Assembly: GCA_002422685.1 (NCBI GenBank)
Contig: DITC01000007.1
Span: forward strand, 64,859 to 90,862
From: Thauera sp. UBA6194
GTDB taxonomy: Bacteria > Pseudomonadota > Gammaproteobacteria > Burkholderiales > Rhodocyclaceae
Length of the DNA: 26,004 nucleotides
Reading direction: 5' to 3'
The notes beneath the pieces are model-generated. The model searched no databases. It worked only from the letters and a program-made list of their open reading frames with translations, and was not told where the DNA came from. Below, piece by piece: positions 15,845 to 23,808 of this stretch (positions are counted from its first letter, which is position 1; the number at the start of each line of letters is the position of its first letter). The position numbers and the translations under genes are program-made.

Positions 15845-16591
15845 GTGCAGATGAGGGCAAGCGTGCCAATTACCGTGAGCGGGTTGAAGACCGCCTGCTC
15901 GCAATGCAACCTCGTCGAGTTGTGCCTGCCCTTCGGCATGTCGGGCAGCGAGCTGAGCCGACTCGACGAGTTGGTCGGCGCGCGGCGCAAGGTGAAACGA
16001 CAGCACAGCCTGTATCGCGCAGGCGACACCTTCGAGGCCATCTACGCGATCCGCGCCGGCTCGTTCAAGACCGATGTGCTGCTCGAGGACGGACGCGAGC
16101 AGGTCACCGGCTTTCAGATGACCGGCGAGATCCTCGGCCTGGACGGCATCAGCACCGAGGCGCACTCGTGCAACGCGATCGCGCTCGAGGACAGCGAGGT
16201 GTGCGTGATCGCCTACGACAAGCTCGAGCAGATGTCGCACGAGATCGAGGGCCTGCAGTTGCAGTTTCACAAGGTGATGAGCCGCGAGATCGTGCGCGAC
16301 CACGGCGTGATGATGCTGCTCGGCTCGATGCGCGCCGAGGAGCGCCTGGCGGCTTTTCTGCTCAACATGTCGCAGCGCTTCAATGCGCGCGGCTTCTCGC
16401 CGCAGGACTTCAACCTGCGCATGACGCGCGAAGAGATCGGCTCCTACCTCGGACTCAAGCTCGAGACGGTGTCACGGGCGTTTTCGCGCTTCCAGGAAGA
16501 CGGCCTGATCTCGGTGCAGCAAAAGCACGTGCAACTGCTCGACCCCGCCGGACTGAAGAAACTGATCCAGCACCAGCAGGGTGTGCGATGA
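15845..16591 (+). CDS. fnr: FNR-type oxygen-sensing transcription regulator
   Basis: This 248-residue Crp/Fnr-family regulator binds a 4Fe-4S cluster that oxygen destroys. The four ligands fit E. coli FNR: Cys18, Cys21, Cys27 (CSQCNLVELC) and Cys120, with the same 93-residue gap between the last two. The cyclic-nucleotide-like sensor fold spans about 30-150. The helix-turn-helix near 195-225 has the recognition residues E-x2-S-R in LKLETVSRAFSR, which in FNR read TTGAT half-sites. AGGA at 15836-15839 is 5 bases from this GTG and 11 from the ATG at 15851; either could be the start. It is the expected activator of hemN, the cco genes and probably the usp/phaC region. Confidence 0.95.
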   Translation: MQMRASVPITVSGLKTACSQCNLVELCLPFGMSGSELSRLDELVGARRKVKRQHSLYRAGDTFEAIYAIRAGSFKTDVLLEDGREQVTGFQMTGEILGLDGISTEAHSCNAIALEDSEVCVIAYDKLEQMSHEIEGLQLQFHKVMSREIVRDHGVMMLLGSMRAEERLAAFLLNMSQRFNARGFSPQDFNLRMTREEIGSYLGLKLETVSRAFSRFQEDGLISVQQKHVQLLDPAGLKKLIQHQQGVR

Positions 16592-16607
16592 GCCGACGCC
16601 GCGGCGC

Positions 16608-16991
16608 TCAGGCCAGATAGCCGGCGGCGTGCTTGGTCAGGGCGACCGAAACGATCCAAAGATAGACCAGCAGCGCAGCCACGAAGGCGCCGATCCGGAC
16701 CTCGCGCGTGCGCCCACGCTTGAGCGCCACCGTGCCGAGCAGGATATACACGATGAGACCGAGAATCTTCGCCGTCGCCCAGCCCGCCACGAAGGGGTAC
16801 TGCTGAATCATCACGGTGAGCGTGATTGCCGACAGCAACAGCGTCGTATCCACCAGGTGCGGCACGATCCTCGTCAGGCGGTGCTGCAGCAGCGGGTTGC
16901 CTGTGATCATCCACACCCCACGCAACAGGAACCCTGCCGCACTGAGAACGACACAGGTGATATGCAGGTTCTTGATCGCGTAATAAAACAT
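16608..16991 (-). CDS. SirB2-family small membrane protein
   Basis: The product is 127 residues long with four predicted membrane helices. The start FYYAIKNLHITCVVLSAAGF and RIVPHLVDTTLLLSAI are typical of the SirB2 family, which was named from a Salmonella locus but has no established biochemical role. AAGGAAG lies 5 bases before the ATG at 16991. The gene converges on fnr (16-base gap) and diverges from the DNR-like regulator. Its place in an oxygen-response block suggests a role at the membrane in respiration or haem/copper chemistry, but this is only inferred from context. Confidence 0.8.
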   Translation of the reverse strand: MFYYAIKNLHITCVVLSAAGFLLRGVWMITGNPLLQHRLTRIVPHLVDTTLLLSAITLTVMIQQYPFVAGWATAKILGLIVYILLGTVALKRGRTREVRIGAFVAALLVYLWIVSVALTKHAAGYLA

Positions 16992-17095
16992 CCGTCTTCC
17001 TTTGCCCGACCGGCCACAGAGCCGGAAAATGCCGCCACCGAGGTGCAAGATGCGGCGGCTCGATTAGAATTGCGCCCCCACCGGAGAGTTCCGAG

Positions 17096-17782
17096 ATGCC
17101 CCAAACCCACGTCCAGCTCGACATCCCCGCCCTGTTGCACCGCATTCCGTTGTTCGGCGAGCTGTCGGACGCAGACATGGCGCTCGTCGCACGCTTCACC
17201 CGCGACCGCCAGGTGGCGCGTGGCGAGGTGCTGTTCCAGCGCGGGGATCAACCGCACGGCTTTTACTTCGTCGTCTCGGGTCAGGTCAAGCTCGCGTTCT
17301 CATCGTCGCAGGGCACCGAGAAGGTGGTGGAGATCATCGGCCCCATGCAGAGCTTCGGCGAGGCGGTGATGTTCATGAATCATCCCTACCCGGTGTTTGC
17401 CGAGGCGCTCACCGATACGGTGCTGGTGCACGTGGGCCAGCAGGTGGTGACCGAGCTCATCGACCAGGACTCGACCTTCGCACACAAGCTGCTCGCGGGC
17501 ATGGCGATTCGTCTGCACGGCCTGATCCAGGACGTGGAAACCTACTCCCTCCGCTCGAGCACGCAGCGTGTGATCGGCTATCTGCTGCAGGTGGCCGACA
17601 GCGACAGCCCATGCGAAATCGCGCTGCCCACGAGCAAGCAGGTGATCGCCTCGCGCCTGAACCTGACCCCGGAGACCCTGTCGCGAATCTTCCACGACCT
17701 CAGCGATGCGGGGCTGATCAGCGTGCAGGGCAAGCGCGTCACGCTGCACGACCCGGCGCGCCTGGCGCGCCACGGCGGCTGA
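17096..17782 (+). CDS. DNR-like Crp/Fnr-family regulator
   Basis: The gene encodes 228 residues with a cyclic-nucleotide-like sensor domain (about 12-130), a long dimerisation helix and a C-terminal helix-turn-helix (about 175-210). It lacks the FNR cysteine cluster, so it does not hold that iron-sulphur centre. The HTH segment LPTSKQVIASRLNLTPETLSR closely resembles the DNR group, haem-dependent nitric-oxide sensors that control denitrification. It keeps the E-x2-S-R recognition residues and so may read the same boxes as FNR. GGAGAG (17083-17088) supports the ATG. A possible -10 (TAGAAT, 17065-17070) precedes it. The stop is 10 bases from the end of convergent phaC. A DNR role is likely but not proven, so no symbol is given. 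Confidence 0.88.
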   Translation: MPQTHVQLDIPALLHRIPLFGELSDADMALVARFTRDRQVARGEVLFQRGDQPHGFYFVVSGQVKLAFSSSQGTEKVVEIIGPMQSFGEAVMFMNHPYPVFAEALTDTVLVHVGQQVVTELIDQDSTFAHKLLAGMAIRLHGLIQDVETYSLRSSTQRVIGYLLQVADSDSPCEIALPTSKQVIASRLNLTPETLSRIFHDLSDAGLISVQGKRVTLHDPARLARHGG

Positions 17783-17792
17783 GCACACCGGC

Positions 17793-19673
17793 TCAGCGCT
17801 GCAGCACGTACTCGCCGGGCGCCGGCGCAAGCGCGGGGAAGGCCTCGCTGGCCGCCTCGCCTGCGCTCACCAGGGCCCCGGCGCGCGGCTTGAGCCAGGC
17901 CATCCAGTCGGGCCACCAGCTGCCTTCGCAGGCCTGCGCGCGCTGGCGCCAGCGCTCGGGCGTGTCGCCGGCCTGGGTCTCATCCACCCAATAGCGGCGC
18001 TTGGGCGGCTCGACCACCGGATTGACGATACCGAGGATGTGCCCGGAGCTCGACTGCACGAAGCGCACCGGCCCCTTGACGTGATCGTTGATGCGGAAGG
18101 TCTGTCGCCAGGGCGCGATATGATCGTCCTCGCAGCACACCGCATACAGCGGCTGGCGGATGCGGCCGAGATCGATCGGCTCTCCGGCCAGGCTCAGCGC
18201 GTCGGGCTGGATGAGGCGATTGCGCAGGTAGAGCTCTTCGAGATACCAGGCGTGCATGCGGTACGGCATCCGGGTCGCATCCATGTTCCAGTAGAGCACA
18301 TCGAAGGCCGGCGGCTTCTCGCCATACAGCCAGCCGCGCACCACGTAGTGCCAGATCAGGCTGTTCGAGCGCAGCAGGCGGAACGAGGTCGCCATCGCCT
18401 TGCCGTCCAGATAGCCCTGCTCCGCCATCTGGCCGATCAGGTGGCGAATGCTGCCCTCGTCGATGAAGACTTCGATGTCACCCGGCTTGTGGAAATCGAC
18501 CAGGGTGGTAAACAGCGTCCAGTCGGCCACCGGCATCTCGGCCTCGGGGTAATGCCGGTTCGCCCACGCCATGTAGGTCGCAAGCGCGGTGCCTCCGATG
18601 CAGTAGCCGGCCGCGTGCACCTTGTGCGCGCCGGTGAACTCGCGCGCCACGCGCACGATGGTATCGACGCCTTCGCGCAGGTAGTCGTCGAAGCCGACGT
18701 CGCGCATGGCGGCGTCGGGGTTCGCCCAGCTCGTGATGAACACATCCACGCCCTGCTCGAGCAGGTAGCGGATCATGCTCTTCTTCGGCTGCAGGTCGAG
18801 CACGTAGAACTTGTTTATCCACGGTGTGACGATGACGAGCGGCTCGGCATGCACGCGCGGCTGCGTCGGCGCGTAATGGATGACCTCGAGCAGGCGATTG
18901 CGGAACACGACGGCACCGGGTGTGGTGGCGAGGTTTTCCCCCACGCGGAAGTCGTCGGGGTTGGTCATGCGCACTTCGCCCGCCTGCATGTCGGCGAGAA
19001 AGTTCTCGAAGCCGTCGCGCAGGCTCTGCCCGTGCGTCTCCAGCGCACGCCGCAGCGCGACCGGGTTGGTCAACAGGAAGTTGGTCGGCGCCACGGCGTT
19101 GAGCCACTTGCGCCACCAGAAGGCGGCGCGCCGGCGGGTCTGTCCCGACAGGCCGGGGGTGTCGTAGAGCATGTCCTGGGTGTGGCGGGTGAAGGCGAGA
19201 TACCACTCCTTGACCAGATCCCAGGTCGGGCGCTCGGTCCACACCGGGTCGGCAAAGCGCGCATCGTCGGCGTTGGGCGCGATCGGATCGGGGCTGTGCA
19301 AGCCTTGCAGCCGCGCCCACGAGTGCCACTGCAGATCCCACAGGTCCGACGACAGGCTGAGCATGTGCTGGGCCAGCTCCTGCGGGTGCGCCAGCCACGC
19401 GAGCTGGGCATGGACGATGGGCGCGGTCACGCCGTGCGGGTCGAGCGCGTCCTCGAGCTGCTCGTGAAAGCGGTGCAGCAAGGCCGCGGCAGAGGCGGTG
19501 TCACGACGAGCACGGCCATTGCGCCCGCCACCATTGCGCCCGCCATCATTGTGGCCAGCCCCCGTGCGTGCGGGCACCTCGCAGACCTCACCGCCATGGG
19601 CGGCGCCGTCGCTCGCCGCGGCCTTCGTCGTGGCCTTCGCGCTGCGATTCGCGCTACCGTTCCGACGCGTCAT
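17793..19673 (-). CDS. phaC: Class I polyhydroxyalkanoate synthase
   Basis: This 626-residue enzyme polymerises 3-hydroxyacyl-CoA, typically 3-hydroxybutyryl-CoA, into storage polyester at the granule surface. The lipase-like box GYCIGG holds the nucleophile Cys358, and the catalytic partners are Asp517 (CCEDDHIAPW) and His545 (SSSGHILG). The PhaC N-terminal domain starts near residue 60 and the alpha/beta hydrolase core near 275. The length is slightly above the usual 560-600 because the first 60 residues are a low-complexity Ala/Gly/Arg/Asn stretch encoded partly by 15-bp repeats. GGGGAAGG lies just before the ATG. The start is 24 bases after the beta-CASP gene, so the two form an operon with an FNR box upstream. 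No phaA, phaB, phaE or phaR is present here. Confidence 0.95.
   Translation of the reverse strand: MTRRNGSANRSAKATTKAAASDGAAHGGEVCEVPARTGAGHNDGGRNGGGRNGRARRDTASAAALLHRFHEQLEDALDPHGVTAPIVHAQLAWLAHPQELAQHMLSLSSDLWDLQWHSWARLQGLHSPDPIAPNADDARFADPVWTERPTWDLVKEWYLAFTRHTQDMLYDTPGLSGQTRRRAAFWWRKWLNAVAPTNFLLTNPVALRRALETHGQSLRDGFENFLADMQAGEVRMTNPDDFRVGENLATTPGAVVFRNRLLEVIHYAPTQPRVHAEPLVIVTPWINKFYVLDLQPKKSMIRYLLEQGVDVFITSWANPDAAMRDVGFDDYLREGVDTIVRVAREFTGAHKVHAAGYCIGGTALATYMAWANRHYPEAEMPVADWTLFTTLVDFHKPGDIEVFIDEGSIRHLIGQMAEQGYLDGKAMATSFRLLRSNSLIWHYVVRGWLYGEKPPAFDVLYWNMDATRMPYRMHAWYLEELYLRNRLIQPDALSLAGEPIDLGRIRQPLYAVCCEDDHIAPWRQTFRINDHVKGPVRFVQSSSGHILGIVNPVVEPPKRRYWVDETQAGDTPERWRQRAQACEGSWWPDWMAWLKPRAGALVSAGEAASEAFPALAPAPGEYVLQR
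19517..19556. repeat. 15-bp tandem repeat within the phaC 5' end
   Basis: CATTGCGCCCGCCAC (19517-19531) is repeated with one change at 19532-19546 and partly again from 19547. In phaC it encodes the GGRNG-type repeats near residues 44-53. Such in-frame repeats can expand or contract without breaking the gene. Confidence 0.85.
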
Positions 19674-19697
19674 CTTCCTTCCCCTTGTAAGCCGACT

Positions 19698-21107
19698 TCA
19701 CTCCAGTGCGTAAGGCGAATGCGGCGCGGCGACGGTAACACCCTGCCAACCGAACTCGCGCTCGATCGCCTCGGCGAGCGCTGCGGACGCTGACGCTTCG
19801 CCATGGACGACGAAGGTCTGGCGCGGCGGCCGCTCGAAACCGCGCAGCCAGTGCAGCAAGGCGGGCTGATCGGCGTGTGCGGACAGACCCCCTATGGTGT
19901 GAATACGAGCCCGCACCGGCACGCGCTCGCCGAACAGGCTCACCTGGCGCGCACCATCGACCAGGCGTCGGCCGAGCGTGCCGGCAGCCTGAAAGCCCGC
20001 CATCACGACCGAGCACTCGCGGCGCCCGATGTTGTGCAGCAGGTGATGCTTGATTCGCCCGGCATCGCACATGCCGCTCGCGGACACGATCACCAGCCCA
20101 CCCCGCACCTTGTTCAGCTCCATGGACTCCTCTACGTCCTGCACGAAACGCAGGCGGAAGCGCTCGGTGTTCCGCTGCGCCCACGCGTACAGCGCTCGGG
20201 TTTCATCGTCCCACAGATTCTCGTGACGCACCGTGAGTTCGGTCACTTTGGATGCCATCGGGGAGTCGACGACCACGTCTAGCCGGTCGATGCGTCCGGC
20301 GCGGACCAGCTCGGCGAGCACGAAAATGATCTCCTGCGTTCGCCCAACCGCGAATGCGGGAATGATCACGTTGCCGCCATCGACTTGCAGGGTGCGACGC
20401 AGTATCTCGGCAAGCTCATCGAAGGTGCCCTCGAGCGAGCGGTGCGCCCGGTTGCCGTAGGTGGACTCGATACACAGATAGTCCGCCCTGGCGATGGACG
20501 TGGGATCTTCGAGCACCGGTCGCATCGGCTGGCCGAGATCGCCCGAGGCGACCAGCCGACGCGCGTGTCCGTTCTCCTCGATGTCGATCTCGATGATGGA
20601 CGAGCCGAGAATGTGCCCGGCATCGCGAAAGCAGCAGCGCACGCCCGTGCCGGGCACGACGGCGTCGCCATAATCCACCGCGTGCAGACGCTTGAGACTG
20701 GCGCGCGCCTGCTCGACGGTATAAAGCGGCCCCTGCTCGAGCCGACGCCGCGCCTTGCGCGTGCGCGCATTGCGCAAGGCCCACTCGGCCTCCTTTTCCT
20801 GGATGTAGGCCGAGTCGAGCAGCATCACGCCGAGCAGATCCACCGTCGCCGCGGTCGCGAAAAAACGCCCCTTGAAGCCGAGCGCGACCAGCCTCGGCAC
20901 CAGACCGGTGTGATCGAGGTGAGCATGCGTGAGCAACACGAAGTCGATCTTCGACAGATCGAAGTCGAGCGCCTCGCGGTTCTTGCGGTCGGCCTCCCGG
21001 CCGCCCTGGAAGAGACCGCAGTCGACGAGGAAACTCCCGCCCGCATGATCGACGCGCATGCAGGATCCGGTCACTTCACCGGCCGCACCGTGGAAAGTCA
21101 CTTTCAT
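19698..21107 (-). CDS. Beta-CASP metallo-beta-lactamase-fold RNase-like protein
   Basis: The product, 469 residues long, belongs to the MBL-fold hydrolases with a beta-CASP insert and a C-terminal RNA-specificity domain, relatives of CPSF73 and of bacterial TTHA0252-type nucleases. The zinc-binding motif is T-HAHLDH (His61, His63, Asp65, His66). Other family motifs follow in order: DAGHILGSS, ASGDLG, IESTYG, PAFAVGRTQE, VSASGMCDAGR and GGLSAHADQ. It probably cleaves RNA, in the cytoplasm. The ATG at 21107 has AGAGGTG upstream; the frame extends to 21149 but lacks a better start. An FNR box lies about 54 bases before the start, and phaC follows directly. Its link to PHA metabolism is unexplained. 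Confidence 0.9.
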   Translation of the reverse strand: MKVTFHGAAGEVTGSCMRVDHAGGSFLVDCGLFQGGREADRKNREALDFDLSKIDFVLLTHAHLDHTGLVPRLVALGFKGRFFATAATVDLLGVMLLDSAYIQEKEAEWALRNARTRKARRRLEQGPLYTVEQARASLKRLHAVDYGDAVVPGTGVRCCFRDAGHILGSSIIEIDIEENGHARRLVASGDLGQPMRPVLEDPTSIARADYLCIESTYGNRAHRSLEGTFDELAEILRRTLQVDGGNVIIPAFAVGRTQEIIFVLAELVRAGRIDRLDVVVDSPMASKVTELTVRHENLWDDETRALYAWAQRNTERFRLRFVQDVEESMELNKVRGGLVIVSASGMCDAGRIKHHLLHNIGRRECSVVMAGFQAAGTLGRRLVDGARQVSLFGERVPVRARIHTIGGLSAHADQPALLHWLRGFERPPRQTFVVHGEASASAALAEAIEREFGWQGVTVAAPHSPYALE

Positions 21108-21154
21108 GGCACACCTCTTTTGGGCACACTGTGCCTCGCAGCATCGCACGCGGA

Positions 21155-21168
21155 TTGACCACGATCAA
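21155..21168. promoter_or_regulatory. FNR/DNR-type box between usp and the beta-CASP/phaC operon
   Basis: TTGACCACGATCAA matches TTGAT-N4-ATCAA at nine of ten half-site positions. Its centre (21161.5) is about 42 bases upstream of the start expected from the TATAAT at 21193-21198, which is the classic class II activator spacing for the usp gene. On the other strand it is about 54 bases from the beta-CASP start codon. Confidence 0.85.
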
Positions 21169-21192
21169 TCGGTGCGGACACCGACTCGTCGC

Positions 21193-21198
21193 TATAAT
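21193..21198 (+). promoter_or_regulatory. -10 element of the usp promoter
   Basis: There is a perfect TATAAT 32 bases before the usp ATG. No -35 box of good quality is present; the FNR box takes its place, as expected for an activator-dependent promoter. Confidence 0.7.
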
Positions 21199-21230
21199 CG
21201 ATTCGTCACATTCACTAGGGAGATCCCGCC

Positions 21231-21674
21231 ATGTTCAAGCACATCCTGGTTCCGACCGACGGTTCGGCCCTGTCCGAAGGCACGGTCGCGCGTGCCGTCT
21301 CCTTCGCCAAGGAAACCGGCGCACGCATCACCTTCTTCTATGCGCAGCCCGACTTTCCGATGCCGATCTATGGTGAGGGCGCGCTGATCGACCCCACCAC
21401 GCCCGAGCAGTTCGCCAAGTCGGCGGCGGCCGAAGCGCAGGCCATCCTCGACAAATCCAAGGGCGTCGCCGATGCCTCGGGCGTGGCTGCCGACACCGAC
21501 ACCACGGTAAACGAGGTGCCCTACGAGGCGATCATCGACGCCGCCGATCGCCATGGCTGCGACCTGATCTTCATGGCCTCGCATGGTCGCCGCGGTTTCG
21601 CCAGCCTGCTGCTGGGCAGCGAGACGCAGAAGGTGCTGACGCACAGCAAGACGCCGGTGCTCGTGTACCGCTGA
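21231..21674 (+). CDS. Universal stress protein, UspA family
   Basis: This is a single Usp domain of 147 residues, cytoplasmic and probably dimeric. The N-terminal HILVPTDGSALSEG and the C-terminal SHGRRGFASLLLGSE form the ATP-binding pattern G-x2-G-x9-G-S. AGGGAG lies 8 bases before the ATG. The promoter has a TATAAT and an FNR box at activator spacing, so expression should rise when oxygen falls. In other proteobacteria FNR/ANR-type regulators induce Usp proteins that aid anaerobic survival; the same role is inferred here. It diverges from the beta-CASP/phaC operon and ends at a bidirectional terminator. Confidence 0.95.
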   Translation: MFKHILVPTDGSALSEGTVARAVSFAKETGARITFFYAQPDFPMPIYGEGALIDPTTPEQFAKSAAAEAQAILDKSKGVADASGVAADTDTTVNEVPYEAIIDAADRHGCDLIFMASHGRRGFASLLLGSETQKVLTHSKTPVLVYR

Positions 21675-21702
21675 CCCCGCCCCCCCGGGTCGAGCGGCAT
21701 CC

Positions 21703-21740
21703 AAAAAGAACGGCCCGCAATTGGCGGGCCGTTCTTGTTT
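21703..21740. terminator. Bidirectional terminator between usp and ccoH
   Basis: A 13-base perfect stem (21706-21718 with 21724-21736, AAGAACGGCCCGC and its complement) surrounds a five-base loop. The flanks are AAAAA on the left and GTTT on the right, giving a T run on both strands. It serves the convergent usp and ccoGH units. Confidence 0.9.
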
Positions 21741-21771
21741 GTGCGGCACATGCCGAGCGCCCAGCCCGGAA

Positions 21772-22284
21772 TCAGGCATTGGGGTCGATGGTGATCCTCA
21801 TCTCCCCGGGCAGATACGCAGCGCCGTCCATGCGCCAGCTTCGGCTCTCGTCTTCGATGACGAACAGCCAGCGCCCGGTGGAGAGCGGCGCGAGCCTGGC
21901 CGAATAAGCGCCGTTGGCCCGCTCGGCAATCACCACCTGATCGAGACCGCCGCGCGTGGGGTGCGCCACCGTGACCAGCAGGCGCTCAGGCAGATTGGCA
22001 GCATCCGTAGCCGAGAGCGCGAGCTCGAGCGCGTCGCTGCGCACCTCGAGCGCTGCACGCAGACCCAGCTCGCGCGCACGCTCGACGCGCCCGATCGTCT
22101 GCACGATCGCCTGCCCCTCCTTGTAGTAGTCGTCCACCACCATGCCGTCGAAGGTGCGGGCGGCGATCACGAGCGTGGCGATGCCGGCCACGACGGCGAT
22201 GGCCGGGAACATGATCAGGAACCAGGGCCAGCCCTGGCGATACCAGGGCTCGACGGGGTGCTCGGGGGTGTGATGTCTGGACAT
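21772..22284 (-). CDS. ccoH: FixH/CcoH family cbb3 oxidase assembly protein
   Basis: The protein is 170 residues long with one N-terminal membrane helix (about 20-42, GWPWFLIMFPAIAVVAGIAT) and a periplasmic beta-rich domain. The segment VVDDYYKEGQAIVQ just after the helix is typical of FixH/CcoH. CcoH helps to assemble and stabilise cbb3 oxidase. The ATG overlaps the region of the ccoG stop codon (TGACATG), so translation is probably coupled; no separate strong ribosome-binding site is seen. In most proteobacteria ccoI and ccoS follow; here a terminator and the convergent usp gene follow instead. Confidence 0.9.
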   Translation of the reverse strand: MSRHHTPEHPVEPWYRQGWPWFLIMFPAIAVVAGIATLVIAARTFDGMVVDDYYKEGQAIVQTIGRVERARELGLRAALEVRSDALELALSATDAANLPERLLVTVAHPTRGGLDQVVIAERANGAYSARLAPLSTGRWLFVIEDESRSWRMDGAAYLPGEMRITIDPNA

Positions 22285-22285
22285 G

Positions 22286-23713
22286 TCAGCGTGGGATGAG
22301 GAACGTGGTCTCTTCCCGGAGACTCAGCGAGGGGTCGTCCTCGGCCGTGACCTGGAAGTGGATCGTGTTGGCGCCGGGCTTGCCTTGATCGTAAGGCACC
22401 AGCACCTGCATGGTCACCGACTGCGCTCCGGCCGGCCCGACCTCGACACGCGCGTCACCTCCCAGACGAATGCCGGGCAGGCCCGAGATCTCGAGGCGGA
22501 AGCTGCGCGCCGATTCGGTCATGTTCATGACCTGCAGCTGGTAGATGTTCTCGATCATGCCGCCCTCGACCTCGCGCCCGAGCGAGGAGCGATCGCGCAG
22601 GATGTCCATGCGCAGCGGCTCGCGCGCTGCGAGCCCCCACACGAACGCGATGCAGATGAGGACCAGCACGCCGCCGTAGATCAGGGTGCGCGGGCGCAGC
22701 ACGTGACCGATGATTTCCTTGCGGCCCCAGTGGTTCTTCATCGCGTTCTCGGTGGAGTAACGGATGAGGCCGCGCGGATAGTTCATCTTGTCCATGACCT
22801 GATCGCAGGCATCGATGCAGGCGGCGCAGCCGATGCACTCGTATTGCAGGCCATCGCGGATGTCGATGCCGGTGGGGCATACCTGCACGCAGATTCCGCA
22901 GTCGATGCAGTCGCCCTTGGACACGGAGCGTGGATCGATGCCTTTCTTGCGCGTGCCGCGCGGCTCGCCTCGCTCCTCGTCATAGGTGATCACGAGCGTG
23001 TCGGGGTCGAACATCACCGCCTGGAAGCGGGCGTACGGGCACATGTAGATGCACACCTGCTCGCGCATCACGCCCGCGAACAGATAGGTGAATGCGGAGT
23101 AGAAGAGGATCCAGAACGTCTCCCATGGCCCGAAGCTGAGCGAGGTCAGCGACGCGAGCAGTTCTTCCAGCGGCGAGAAGTAGGCGACGAAGGTGAAGCC
23201 CGTCCACAAGGCAACCAGCGCCCACACCAGGTACTTGGCCCCACGGCGCATCGCCTTTTGCGCGCTCATCGGCGCCTGGTCGAGCTTCTGCCGCCGGATG
23301 TGGTCGCCCTCGATCTTCCGCTCGATCCACATGAAGATTTCGGTATAGACCGTCTGCGGACAGGCATAGCCGCACCACAGCCGCCCTGCGATCGCGGTGA
23401 AGAAGAACAGCGCGTAGGCCGAGATGATGAGCAGGATCGCGAGGAAGAAGACGTCCTGCGGCCAGAACACCCAGCCGAAGATATAGAACTTGCGCTCGGT
23501 CAGGTGCAGGAGCACCGCCTGCCGGTCGTTCCAGTTCAGCCACGGCAGGCCGTAGTAGATGATCTGGGTGATCCAGACCAGCGCCCAGCGCCAGTTCGCG
23601 AACAGACCGGTTACGGAGCGGACGAACAGCTTCTTGCGCGCGGCATAGAGCGTGTCCTGGGAAGAATCTTGCTGCTGCGCTTTGGTGCGCGGCTCAGGGG
23701 ATGGGCTGTTCAT
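22286..23713 (-). CDS. ccoG: CcoG/FixG/RdxA polyferredoxin, cbb3 oxidase assembly
   Basis: The product is a 475-residue membrane protein. Five hydrophobic segments in the first 215 residues carry CGYACPQ (Cys114, Cys118) and CIYMCPYARFQ (Cys221, Cys225). Two 4Fe-4S ferredoxin-type clusters follow (CIDCGICVQVCP from Cys269; CIGCAACIDAC from Cys293). Another helix lies near 343-362, followed by a C-terminal immunoglobulin-like FixG domain. CcoG is a copper(II) reductase that supports copper delivery to CcoN. CGAGG precedes the ATG. The gene lies beyond a strong terminator after ccoP, with only about 40 bases between them, so it may depend on read-through. Confidence 0.96.
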   Translation of the reverse strand: MNSPSPEPRTKAQQQDSSQDTLYAARKKLFVRSVTGLFANWRWALVWITQIIYYGLPWLNWNDRQAVLLHLTERKFYIFGWVFWPQDVFFLAILLIISAYALFFFTAIAGRLWCGYACPQTVYTEIFMWIERKIEGDHIRRQKLDQAPMSAQKAMRRGAKYLVWALVALWTGFTFVAYFSPLEELLASLTSLSFGPWETFWILFYSAFTYLFAGVMREQVCIYMCPYARFQAVMFDPDTLVITYDEERGEPRGTRKKGIDPRSVSKGDCIDCGICVQVCPTGIDIRDGLQYECIGCAACIDACDQVMDKMNYPRGLIRYSTENAMKNHWGRKEIIGHVLRPRTLIYGGVLVLICIAFVWGLAAREPLRMDILRDRSSLGREVEGGMIENIYQLQVMNMTESARSFRLEISGLPGIRLGGDARVEVGPAGAQSVTMQVLVPYDQGKPGANTIHFQVTAEDDPSLSLREETTFLIPR

Positions 23714-23754
23714 GGCCTCGTTACCGATGGATTCTTGTTCTTCTTATTGCTATG

Positions 23755-23785
23755 AAAACCCCGGGAGGACCCCCTCCTCCCGGGG
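23755..23785 (-). terminator. Rho-independent terminator after ccoP
   Basis: An 11-base perfect GC-rich stem (CCCCGGGAGGA and its complement) surrounds a five-base loop and is followed on the minus strand by TTTT. It starts 24 bases after the ccoP stop and ends 42 bases before the ccoG start. Confidence 0.88.
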
Positions 23786-23808
23786 CTGGACTACAACACT
23801 GCCACTGC

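Noticed and set aside
17778..17797. A short inverted repeat (GCTGAG...CTCAGC) spanning the ends of the DNR-like gene and phaC
   Set aside because: There are only six paired bases, no T tract, and it consists mostly of the two stop-codon contexts; not a convincing terminator.
18039..19793. A 584-codon plus-strand frame opposite phaC
   Set aside because: It is a mirror frame of phaC; the catalytic triad of PhaC on the minus strand settles the coding strand.
21215..21220. A CTAGGG in the usp leader, like those in front of the sensor kinase
   Set aside because: It overlaps the usp ribosome-binding site and lacks the TCGGTAA companion, so chance is more likely.
22283..23755. A 490-codon plus-strand frame opposite ccoG
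   Set aside because: It is a shadow of ccoG, whose iron-sulphur motifs are unmistakable.
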